Assembly: GCA_963921425.1 (NCBI GenBank)
Contig: OY992836.1
Span: 16,571,614 to 16,635,613, forward strand
From: Dryas octopetala
Lineage: Eukaryota > Streptophyta > Magnoliopsida > Rosales > Rosaceae
Direction: 5' to 3'
Length of the DNA: 64,000 bases
Notes under the pieces: model-generated
The model's input: only the letters and a program-made list of their open reading frames with translations
What the model was told of the DNA's origin: nothing
Database searches by the model: none
In this document: positions 48,651 through 59,400 of the stretch, piece by piece
Numbering within the stretch: the stretch's first letter is position 1
Layout of the letters: each line of letters opens with the position of its first letter
Made by a program: the position numbers and the translations under genes

Positions 48651-49519
48651 AAAGGGATTATTTGGATATTTGGGAAATTAGAACAAGAAAATCGGAATTC
48701 GAGGCCGAATTTCCGGTTTAACCAATAATTAAAAAAGTAAATGATTATAAAACCCAAATTTGAGCTCTTTATACCTTTAAGACCCTGTGCTTTTTTCTTG
48801 TTTCGAAGGAGGTCCAATAACACCTAACCCGGTCCACATTCTAACGTTCCTCTCTTCTCCGTCTTGTTTTCTCCGTCTCTCTCTCTGACCTCACTCTGTC
48901 TCACCTCGTTGGCTCAGAGCTCATTGTTGAATGGCTGTGCCGATGCCCTGCAAGATTTGCTCGCAGAGCTTCTTCGCGCTGGCGAAGATGGTCCTGATGC
49001 AGGCCTTGGGAATCGAATTGTTTTCGGCGAAGTAGGCTTCGAATCATCAATGGCGTCGATGGGGTTGGTGGTGGACTGGTCATCGAGCACGGTATCCAGG
49101 TATCCATCTCTCTCTCTCTCTATAGCTTCGATTCTCTATTTCTGTTGTTGATTTACTCGTTTTGATCTGCGATTCAATTTTGCCTTGTTCGATTTCAATC
49201 AGATCTGCATCTTGTGCTAAAAATAGGTTTATGGCCATTTCCTTTCAAACTCTGGCCAGGTACTCTCTCACTTAAGATCACTGCCCCTAATGTTGTTGTC
49301 CTTGTTATTGACATGGGCTATAGATTTCGATTGGTGCTTACAGGAAAAACTTGAAATAAGTAATAGTCCATAAGGGCCAGATAACTAGTCTTCTCAAAGG
49401 TTTGATATTTGGAAACTGTAGTTTCCATTTTCAGTATACCAAGATCTAGGGTTTTGGAATTCACTTTTTCAACTAACTAAATCTTGTTTCTATCATTCTT
49501 CTACTATTATTTGAAGCAG

Positions 49520-50438
49520 TTACGCATCCTAATAGGTATTTGGCGATTGCAACCAGTGGAGGCTTGAATCAACAAAGAACTAGGGTACCTTTCTTTACTT
49601 TTGTTTCTCTTCTGCAGTATTCTAATCATAATTAGTTCATTGATGTTTTTCTTAGCATGTTGGAGAAGATGTTGGATTCCAGCCAAACTCCAATTCTTAA
49701 ATTGATGGCATAAGTGAGAGGGTGAAAACGTTAGGCAGTATAATGTAGAGTAGGAGTTTGCCTGGTGTTGATTAAGATATTGATGCTTGGATGTATGAAT
49801 TTCTAATCATTTTTCTTTCCTTGCATTGGTGAGAACTCTGAAGACACAATGCTTTTATCTTATTTGTTGATATCCATGGTTTTCTATATCTGATATTATA
49901 ATTAGTGGCAGGTCGGTTGGCTTTGATTCAGTTGATTTTTCACTGGAATTAGATTAGCTGCCTCTTATATTAGGGATCCAGTGAATATATTTTCGGTAAT
50001 TATCTTGTGCCCTACAATGATCATACTTTTATCTCGTCACATTTGTGCTCCTTGGTTACAGAGTTTTGGTATAAATTTTTTACTTCTGGTGTGGAGCTTA
50101 CTGCACCTATACCTTTCGCAGATTACAGATTCCATTGTTGTTGCTCGTATACTAAATGCTAGTCTTCTTGTTCCCAAGTTGGACCAGAAGTCTTTCTGGA
50201 AGGATGTGAGGTTAGTCATTACTGATATATGTATGCTACCCTCTTATTTGCACTATGGATTTTCGAATTACATTAACCTGTTCAGATGTTATAAGTGTGA
50301 ACATATAAATGCCTTTACTTGTTAAAAGTTTATATGACAAATCTATTGCTTTTCTTGTGCAGTAACTTTTCAGAGATCTTTGATGTTGATTGGTTTATAT
50401 CATTTCTATCAAAAGATGTTAAAATTGTCAAGCAGTAG
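49520..50438 (+). pseudogene. O-fucosyltransferase (plant DUF246/GT106 family) truncated relic
   Basis: Three exon-like pieces: 49520-49586 (reads NRYLAIATSGGLNQQRTR), about 50121-50211 (ITDSIVVARILNASLLVPKL, DQKSFWKD) and about 50363-50438 (NFSEIFDVDWFISFLSKDVK, then IVKQ and TAG). These match the start of the GDP-fucose O-fucosyltransferase domain of plant proteins (family pattern ATSGGLNQQR, ARILNATLVVPKLDQKSFWKD, FSEIFDVDWFI). Splice sites are still good. The rest of the domain, several hundred residues, is not found downstream, where a hairpin-rich repeat element starts at about 50575. A possible first exon (about 48864-49099, donor CAG-GTATCC) does not read as a clear N-terminus. Best seen as a gene cut off at its 3' end; it may still be transcribed. 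Confidence 0.8.
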
Positions 50439-50574
50439 CTTATCATTGACAACCTCAAGTCACTGTCTTGTTTAACTCCTTAGACACCTGAGGTTGTTCT
50501 ATTAATACTTGAATGTATGCAGCGTTCTAATTCATCTGATAAACTGTTCTATATCCATATGTTCTAATTCATCT

Positions 50575-51453
50575 TATAATTGTTACTGTTTGTCAGTAAC
50601 AATATGTAAGTGAGGTTATGATTGTTACTAACAAGCAGTAGCAATATGTAAGTAGGGCTATGACTGTTTTTGACAAGCATATAGAACATGTTACTTGTAT
50701 TATCTGTTTTTGATAGTGACAATTGTTAAATAGCATTTTTTTGACAGTGGCTATTTTTTTGGCAGTGGCTATTGTTAAAAAAAAAAAAAAAGACACACGG
50801 CAGCTTCAACAAAAAAGAAAAAAAGAAGAAGACACATGACAGCTTCATAAAAAAAAAAAAAAAAGGAGGTATATGGCTGCTTCAGCAAAAAGAAAAAAAG
50901 AAGAAGACAAAGATTTTTGTTTAAGTATTTTTGTTTTTTATGGGTTTATGTTAGAAAAATACATAAGATTTGTATATGTATGTTGTTTATGGGTTTTTTT
51001 TTTGGCACAGTAAGAATAGTCATTGTTCGATAGTGGTAATTATTATAATAATTGTCACTGTGACAGTAGCAATTAGGTGATTGTTACTGTGTGATAGTAG
51101 CAAATTAACAATCACCTGATTTGTTACTGTGTGACAGTAGCAATCAGGTGATTGTTATTGTGTGACAGTAGCAATCAAGTGATTGTTAATATCTGAATTT
51201 TGTAATTTTCTATGAATTTTAGTGATTGTTATTGTATGACAGTAACAAGATATATTAGTTATCTTCAACATGTGATTGTTACTGTTAGACAGTAGCAATA
51301 GGTGATTGTTACTATCAAACAATAACAATATCTTATTGTCACTGCCAGACAGTAGTAATAAGTGATTGTTACTATCAAACAATGATAATACTTGATTGCC
51401 ACTGTCCGGCAGTAGCAATAGGTGATTGTTACTATTTGATAGTAACAATTATA
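50575..51453. mobile_element. Hairpin-rich repeat element bounded by TATAATTGTTACT inverted ends
   Basis: Left end TATAATTGTTACT (50575-50587) and right end AGTAACAATTATA (51441-51453) are perfect 13-bp inverted repeats. Inside, phrases such as GTGATTGTTACTGTGTGACAGTAGCAATC recur at about 60-bp steps, mostly at 51040-51445. Each TTGTTACTGT...ACAGTAGCAA is a small hairpin. No coding and no clear target duplication. It could be a fold-back or Mutator-like non-autonomous element. Confidence 0.55.
50780..50915. repeat. Three copies of an about 50-bp A-rich unit
   Basis: Units like AGAAGAAGACACATGACAGCTTCA followed by A runs, at about 50789, 50825 and 50870, inside the hairpin-rich element. Confidence 0.75.
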
Positions 51454-51649
51454 TTTACTATTAAAACGTAAAAGATTATGGATGCCTTATCTTGATTTTT
51501 TGTATTTTATACTGGTTATTATTTAATATGTTTATGAAATGAAAAATACCTAAATTATGAATTTTTTTTTTTTGGTAGTTTATGTACCAATTGGTACTGA
51601 AATGAGAAAATAAAAAATGAAGGGAAAAAATGACATTTTTAAAAAAATA

Positions 51650-51745
51650 CTGTAGCGCGCTACAGTAACGGCGTCACTGTAGCGCTGTTACTGTAGCACT
51701 GGTTTTTTAAAAGTGGGCCGCTACAGTATTTTACTGTAGCGTGTG
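51650..51745. repeat. Cluster of CTGTAGC/GCTACAG palindromes
   Basis: A perfect 16-bp palindrome CTGTAGCGCGCTACAG at about 51652-51667 is followed by CACTGTAGCGCTGTTACTGTAGCAC, CCGCTACAGTA and TACTGTAGCG. Such clusters occur in plant non-autonomous transposons; the ends here are not clear. Confidence 0.55.
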
Positions 51746-52098
51746 GGCCGGATGAATAGTAAATTTTAAAAAATGGACTTTAAAAAAAAAAACCCTAATT
51801 AAAATCACAATTAAACTTAAAAAAATCAAATAATTATTAGATTTGCAATTTATACGATTGGATCAGAGTTGGAGAGCTTTTCGGAGAAACAAATAGAGAG
51901 AGAGGCAGAGAGAGAGCATCAATGAAGTTGATGCTTATGAATATACGTGATATCCTTTGGATTCATCTTCACCTTCGTGTTTTGCTAGATTTTGCAATCC
52001 GCGATTGGTTTCCTAATTGGGAATTTTTCTAGGGTTCATGAAATCATCGCTGTGAATGGTGTGAGAGTGTCAGAGAGACTGGGGGCATTGGCATCGTT

Positions 52099-55000
52099 AT
52101 GTTGTTGTTGAACAAGCAAAGTGGCGTGCGCTTTTTTGTAAACTCAAAGCTCCAACCTTTACTTCATCATCGTCATCGATTTACAGAGATGGCTGCGTAT
52201 TTGTACAACCATAACTGCAAGGGGTTTCATGCTCAAACCCAATGGCCCCCAACCTCCATAGATCACTCTTGGAAGCATGCAGCTTTTCCTCGGAGAATTA
52301 GGAATGGGAATGCGAGTCTTGGCTGTAGTTTCACCATTAGAGGGTGCTTCCAGTCTTACCACAACAACCACCACCAACAGCAGTCTCATAACAATGGCAA
52401 TGGCAATAGCATAAAGCTTCATGCCAATGCCTTTGAGAACCCCAATGCCCAATTGGTCCGTGATGTTGAATTGGACCTTCGCGGCAGCTCCGACGCCATT
52501 GGATTGGCCTCCCCAAATGGTTGCCAGGAGCGCCGGTGCCATTCCGGATTGCCTCACCATCCTTTGCCCCGTGAGAAAATCGTTGTTGCGGTCGATGTCG
52601 ACGAGGGTATATATATATTGCATTGGTTCTCCATTTCTGTTCTGAATCATGGCCATTATGTTCTCTTTTGTATTTGCCAACTTGGGTTTGTGTTTTTCTG
52701 ATATATGATTCTTTGTCTTCTCCAGTGTTGGGAAACTTCGTGTCCGCTCTCAACAGGTTTATTGCTGATCGTTACTCCTCCAACCATTCAGTTTCCGAGT
52801 ACCATGTGTATGAGTTCTTCAAGGTATTGCCTGCTGTCTAATAGTTTGGGAACCAACTGACTGAGCCAATGAGTTTATACTGCCTCAATCATGCAGTCAT
52901 GACTGTTAGATATGACTCATTATTTAGGACAAGTTGAAGTTTTAACTGCTTTTAGCATTTCTGATATAATAGCCATATGGTCTACCCATTTATTTGAAAG
53001 AATATGACTTGTTTCCAGGATTGAGTATGTTATGCTGCTAACTCACTTTTCTGGCTATTTCATAATTCAGTATGCTAGTTTACATTGTGATCTTATGTCT
53101 TACATTTCAGCTATTGTCTTGGATTGTATTATAATTATGTTTGCGTCCCTCCTGCCTACCTCTGACCCTGATCGATGAGTTGAGTTATTTGTATGGAGAT
53201 GATATATATATATGTAATATATATACAGATTTTCTCTAGGGGGTCACGTCCGTATTTTTTTTTTTTTGCGGATTCTCGTTGCCGAGCGCTCGGTAGTCCA
53301 TTTTTTTAACAGCCGAGCGCTGCAACAAGCGCTCAGCACCGCTTCCTCCACCGATTTTTTAGGGTACTTTCTTGACAGTTCACCCCATACCCTCCTAGGG
53401 TGTAGAATGAGGCTTGTGGAGGTTGCAAGTTAGGTTTTAACTTCGAGATTAATCCTGGAGTTAAAACCTAACAAAAAGCTGACAAACTAGTGCTGAGCAC
53501 TCGGGAGAAGAAGAAAATGGCACTGCCAAGCGCTCGGCGCCGAAAATCCATAAAAAAAAAATTTGCGAGCGTCCTCTCTAGAGAACGATTGAATATATAT
53601 ATAGGCCCACTGGTTTGTCGGCGTTTATGTTATGGTTTAGCTTCGGGATTTTTCCGGAGCTAAACTCTAACATAATGCTTCCACCAAGCCCATTCTATAC
53701 CCTAGGAGGGGATGAGGGTTTATCCTTAAAACTCGGCAGAGGAAGCAGTGCTGAGCGCTCGGTGACAAGTGTGCATGTTCGTTGGTGCGCACCTGATCAA
53801 ATCTGTATATATATATATATATATATATACATCTACATTTGCTCTTCTCTTCTCTTTGATATGCTCTATTTGTGGGAAAAACATTTACATTTTACTTGGC
53901 ATATTCTGATGCATCATTTTTTCTGTTACAGATATGGAACTGTTCACGTGATGAAGGTACTACTAATGTGTCCATTTTTTTTCACTGTTTTGCATCAGAA
54001 GATAATCAGGGTTGTTGTCATCATCATCATGGTCATTATCAGTCATCATGATAATCTTTTATGGAATTATGACACCAAAGTACTTTTATCAGTTAAGCTA
54101 TTGGCGCCTTTATAAATTACATTTGGGTTCGGGTCATATTTGGATCTAACCTACCTTTTTTCTAATTCAATCCTGCTAATTGAATATTGAAAATGAGAAC
54201 TTCATTTGAATCACCAAATTCTTCTTGGTGTCATGGTCAAATTTTTAATTGAGTTGAATGTGGATTCAATCACACATTTGAGCTGACCAACTGACAGCCT
54301 TAGAATTAATTTATGTATTGGTTATTGTTATGTGATCATTTGGATCTCTACTGAATTGTTATGTGTAATATGTTGCATCTAAAATAATAATTATTAGAAA
54401 CATATGCTCCAACTGATAAATGGTTTGAGATTTCTTTGTAAGCATTTACCTGCACTGTTTTTCCTGTTCTATCTTTTGTCCCTTCTTTTAGGCATTTTAT
54501 AATTGATATTCTCTACTTTGCTTTGACAGCTGATATTCGCGTTCATGAGTTCTTTAAAACACCATATTTCAAGGCCGGGATCCACCCACTTCCCGGTGCT
54601 CATGAGACACTTCATAAGCTGTCAGAATTTTGTAACCTGTCAGTTGTGACGTATGTACAATTAATCGAGTTTCTTTCGTTTATTATTATGTTTGCATGAG
54701 CATTGACTAACTTGATCTTTTGGCATATGCATGCATTAATAGGTCTCGGCAGAATGTAATTAAGGACCACACAATTCAATGGATTGAGAAGCATTTTCCA
54801 GGACTGTTTCAGGAGATTCACTTTGGTAACCACTTTGCTTTAGATGGAAAGTCCAGGCCTAAGTCAGAAATATGCAGGTATGCTTGTGAATCACTTTAGA
54901 TAGTTTGATGTTGTGTATTCTAAACTTCTTGGCATGTATCTTATGAAGTTCTTTTCTTACTATATTGTTTTAGAACCTGCAATTCTGAAATGAATGTTGT

Positions 55001-55342
55001 GCTCAAGTATCCTGTTCCAGTTGCATATTTACCTGCTTGTTGGTCTTGTGGGCTACTATCTCCTCATGGGACCCAATCATAATCCTACTAGATAGACTAT
55101 TGCTACTGACTCTGTTCTGATGACATGCATTTGCTAGGTCCTTAGGAGCAAAGGTTCTAATTGATGACAATCCAAGATATGCAATTGAATGTGCCGATGT
55201 TGGGATCAAGGTTCTACTTTTTGATTATGAGAACTCATATCCTTGGTGCAAGACTGATTCTATTAATCAGCACCCCCTGGTCACCAAGGTTCATAACTGG
55301 GAAGCAGTGGAGAAGCAGTTGATGACATGGATTATTTCATAA
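52099..55342 (+). CDS. HAD-superfamily phosphatase-like protein (5'-nucleotidase-like), probably organellar
   Basis: Six exons (52099-52606, 52726-52823, 53932-53956, 54530-54650, 54743-54877, 55138-55342) join in phase to 363 residues. HAD motif I is VAVDVDEVLGNF (DxD; the first Asp would be the nucleophile), motif II is LSVVTSRQN, and motif III/IV is KSEIC with VLIDDNPRYAIEC. The C-terminus has LFDYENSYPWC and NWEAVEKQL. This pattern fits the 5'(3')-deoxyribonucleotidase-like branch of HAD enzymes; the substrate is unknown. About 140 residues precede the domain, with Arg, His and Asn and few acids at first, fitting a transit peptide. A second Met at 52189 (MAAYLYNHN) is an alternative start. 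Exon 3 is a 25-nt microexon (IWNCSRDE). Intron 2 holds inverted copies of a MITE-like repeat. Confidence 0.88.
53231..53800. mobile_element. Intronic MITE plus inverted copy of its inner part
   Basis: About 53231-53585 has inverted ends (TTCTCTAGGGGGTCACGTCCG, reversed right end TTCTCTAGAGAGGACGCTCGC) and inner GCCGAGCGCTCGG phrases. It holds the hairpin GTTAGGTTTTAACTTCGAGA...GGAGTTAAAACCTAAC at about 53431-53473. About 53610-53770 is a diverged reverse copy of 53310-53475, with TATACCCTAGGAGGG, GAGGAAGCAGTGCTGAGCGC and its own hairpin at about 53627-53673. Both lie in intron 2 of the HAD-like gene. Confidence 0.65.
53806..53829. repeat. (TA)n microsatellite in HAD-like gene intron
   Basis: About 12 TA units between the inverted copy and the microexon. 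Confidence 0.85.
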
Positions 55343-56410
55343 TTTTTTTTACAACCTATTACAACATTGATCTCCAATTTGTCAAGATATGTTGAACTCC
55401 ATTCTAATTCATGGAGAGATCGTTGAAGAAACTGTATGGGGATTAGCCAAAAAGGGTTGTCTGGTGAAAGCTACAGTAGGAGAATGATGAGAAGTGATAA
55501 CATTTTCTTATCATTTCCCTCTCTTCTGAGGCACTTGAAGGAAAACTAGGTTTCAGATTATACATTAATCTTTATCTCAATCCATCAACGATTTATGTTG
55601 ATGAGATGGCCAGGGCTTGGTTTCTAAATTTTTATATTTAGCAAGAGAAGAGGGTACAAGGAAAAGTTGGAAAACTGGCAAGAGATGTAAATATAGATAA
55701 TGACGAAATGATCGAATTATCCAAAATTTTCCTTTTCTGTTAACTTCGTAGTGTATTCTAATTATGATCTTGATTTATATTCTTTAGTTTTATTTTTGCC
55801 TTACATTATGTTCTAGCCCTCAAAGGCAGACAAACGATAGAAACAAATGTTCTCAGTGATTTCACACTCCGATTCTTAAGGGAGGACATGCCACCTGGCC
55901 CAAAGGTAATTGGCTATTCTCACTCTCATTTAGAAAACCAACAATCATAAATTAGGAAATTTTAAATTTGCTCTACAAGCTTTGCACATCATTATAATTT
56001 GATCAAAGCTTGTGCAAAACTCTTGCTAGAACAACAATCCTCAAAATATTTTTGGGTCACTTAACCATTCAACTTCATTGTAGCATTGTAATTGGATCAA
56101 TTAGAGGCCATCTTGTAGCATTCATTAAGCACTCAAGTTTGTGATCTGAACAAGTGTGTCAACTTCATTATTCACAAAGTTATTTTGCTTACACTATAAT
56201 GTAGGAATAGGAAGCTCCTCCCGTTTGCAAGCCCTTTATCTACAAACTTAAAAAAGGCATTGCAAAACGCTTGTCATTGGAGCCCTATCACATAATTTTA
56301 TCAAATATCTGTGCTCCACTGCAGTTCTGTGGTGCCAGGCAGCAGTTTTGCATCAAATTTCAGGTGAAAAGCTGCATCTTCATATGAAGGAGGCACGGAG
56401 ATGATCCGGC
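55343..56410. other. Convergent 3' region between HAD-like and LKR/SDH genes
   Basis: Both genes end into this 1.07-kb stretch. It should hold both 3' UTRs and polyadenylation signals. No repeat or small gene recognised. Confidence 0.7.
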
Positions 56411-59400
56411 TCACTCGACTTTCTCCATTAACTTGATACCATATGCTTGTAAGATATCCATGGCTACAATACCACACACAAATCCAACGTTAGACACCAT
56501 CTGTTATAGAACACCAAACCAAGCACAAACATGAACAAGTGGTTTACCTGGGACATATACTTCAGGTTCGATAGGCCTTAATACACCTCTTGTTTTGATC
56601 TTGTTTCCAAGTATGAGCTGCAACGCCAAAATTGAAGAAAATTTGTTTAGGAATCATCTCACTTCATAGAGCAGAAGAGTAGAATGGTCTAACAAGTACC
56701 AGAGCTGCAATGCCTGCCGGGATACCAACAGTGAAAGCCATGGCGGTGATCATTTTACCATTCTTCGTCCTCCCAAATTCCAGTAAAGTGGCAGACTGTT
56801 TCTCTCTAACTTTGTTATCTGGGAACTCAACTTCCACTTCATGATGCAAAAGCACCATATCCTGACCATAAATCACACAAGTTTAATACATAACAGCACA
56901 TTCAAGTAAGCCTAATTCGTGTACGCACAGACACACATTTACAACAGCCAGAACTTGCTTTGCATAATGGATTGGACTACAAAATGACTTTGCTATCACA
57001 ATGCTGTTTTTGTTTTGCATGACTATAGAACATGTTTTCTCCTTGAAATACAGGAGTGACTAAAATATGTAGTCTTAATTGCTGGTAAGGAATTTACCTG
57101 TTCTGTGCTGGAGTATTGTAACTTTTCTTCCATGCAGAGACAAGAAACATCAAATGCACTCCTGCAGGAGACCGGAATTTCTTTCTGCTCATGGAGTCCC
57201 AAAAATCTAGTCCACAAAGTTAACAAATCCAACCATTTCAGAATAACTTTGTCTAGAAAATCTGAGCACGCAATAAGAATGGAAGAAAAAAGGATGAGAT
57301 ACAATGAGCTTACATGATAGTATTAGCAGCCCTTACTGCAGTTCCTTGCTCTTTGCAGTATCCAAGCTTGACAATCCCTTCAGGGATGACTTTCTCTCCT
57401 ACCAGAGGTCCACCCAGATCTTCACTTTTAATTTTCAGAAGTTCAGACAAAAACATTCTGAATGTGGGTCTCTTTCCATCCTTAAGAAGTGGATGAGGTT
57501 CAGGTTCGAAGAGACCAATTCTTGCAAGTGTTGCCATTATTTCGCCAAATCCTGTGCAAAATAATTGTGTATAATCCTCAACAAAAAAAAAAATTGTTCA
57601 AGTTCAGTTTTGATAATGAAAAAAGATCTTTGTTTTTTCAAGCTTTCCTTAGCTCATGTTACCATATATAACAAATCTTACTTCAACACTTGAGTTACTC
57701 AATCAATTTTCAAGTGTGAGTGTCTAAACATTAACATAACCTAAAAGCCAAGCACATGTCATACCTTCATAGCGAAGGGTTCCACGAAAGACGGTCAAGG
57801 CTTCATGTCCTATTCCATACAAGTCCCCATAAACTAATGAGTTGCGATTTGGAAGGCACTCCAATGCGAAAGCTGGAAGGTCGGGTATTCGAAGTCTCAC
57901 AGCTGAATCATAAAGATTCTTCCCTGCAACATCCTTGTAACATGTTACTGGCTAAACTATATCATAATCATGTGAGGACTCTTTGAGCAGGGAAAGGAAA
58001 AAAACCAGCAGTTAAACGAAAAGAGAGAAACAGGAAATAAGGACACACATCTCATTGAATCCTTGGATTTATCATTCTTTTCCTTCATTATTGACAACTT
58101 ACCATCAACATGTACAGTTTCACCATTTGATTTATAAGTGGCAGGATTGCGTCCAGCTCGAATAGCTCCTGCAGGGCTCCAACTGAAATGATTGATTAGT
58201 AGTAAGTGACTTCCACAGGACTAAAACTAGAAGTTAGAACTAGAATACCTGAATTTAAGGAGTGTATCCAATTCAAAAGTTACCTGAATTTATATGCTAG
58301 TGGATTGTTTGCTGCAGCTGGGGATGGGAGTCCACCACAGTAAGAATTGAAAGACCTTATTCTCCCCTTACGAACATGTACTTGGTTGATCATCTTCATT
58401 GCCATCATATGATCTGAAGTAGGACATGATCGGACGAATAATTTTGGAAATCAAATGCTAAAAGGATGTTAAAACTTAAAGAATATATCTATAATAGGAA
58501 GTACAAAATCTATTTGAAGTTCTACAGAATTTGATATGTCAAGTGTCGCATGTAGTATATCGAATTAAGTCTCAAACTTGTATTAGACGAGTAGGTCATT
58601 TTAGAGAGACTGAGACCATCTGCATATCATTCATAAAGTCAGCTAAATCATTACCTATCCCAGGGTCCAAGCCCATCTCACCAAGAATGGTAATGCCAGC
58701 ACTCTTTGCCTTTTCATCTAGCTTTGACATGGCATCATCAACATAACTAGCAGTGACAAGGTGCCTTTTAAGCTGCATGAAGAGAACAAAACAATTTCCT
58801 TAGCTAAAACAAGAAAGGAAGGCAAGATTGAAACAGGAAAAAAAACAAAGTTCGATAAATGAAGAAGAATCCTGTTATCCTGTTATTAGTCTCTCCTCTT
58901 ATGGTCCATTTTTTACTTTCTTTTACCACTCTATTCCTTATTATAAAATGAAACATTTTTCTTGTGCTAACCTCAAATGCAAACATAAAACCCATCTCTA
59001 GCTTCAGTTACTTCTTTCACTAAACATTATAGAAGTTGGTTTGTTTACCACTATTCCCAAAAGCTTAAGTCCGACAATTATTTTATATCCTGACTTCCCC
59101 TCACATGTTGGCCTCTCTCCACCACTTGAGTCTAACATGTGGAATTCAGCTTGTATTGGGGGTTTACAATTACAAGGATTTGAACCTGAATTATTCTCAC
59201 ATGCAACAACGATAAAGTAAATATAAAATTTAGACAATGTAAAGTACCTCAATACATGCATGTGCTACAGTAATGTGGCAACTAGCAGGCAGTAGACTTA
59301 TAACAACTTCAGCCTGCATGAGGGAAACAAAGAACACTGACAATGTTAGATGTGATTGAAGACTCACAAACTTTGAACACCATTAATGGCAGCATTTTGC

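Larger units (their letters stand above)
47489..48863. other. Intergenic region downstream of GH17 gene
   Basis: Contains an AT-rich 3' flank, a MITE (47969-48330) and an A-rich VNTR (48535-48650), both listed separately. A CT-rich stretch at 48840-48905 may be the leader of a transcript over the O-fucosyltransferase relic. Confidence 0.6.
50439..52098. other. Repeat-rich intergenic region before HAD-like gene
   Basis: Contains the hairpin-rich element 50575-51453, an A-rich tandem repeat 50780-50915, a CTGTAGC palindrome cluster 51650-51745 and, from about 51840, the probable 5' UTR and promoter of the HAD-like gene with (GA)n at 51895-51916. Confidence 0.65.

Noticed and set aside
52159-52753. 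Two long minus-strand open frames over exon 1 of the HAD-like gene
   Set aside because: The plus-strand exon splices in frame into HAD motif I; the antisense frames carry no motif.
59155-59190. tRNA-like GGTTCAAATCC on the minus strand in LKR/SDH intron
   Set aside because: The T-stem does not pair and no cloverleaf can be drawn.
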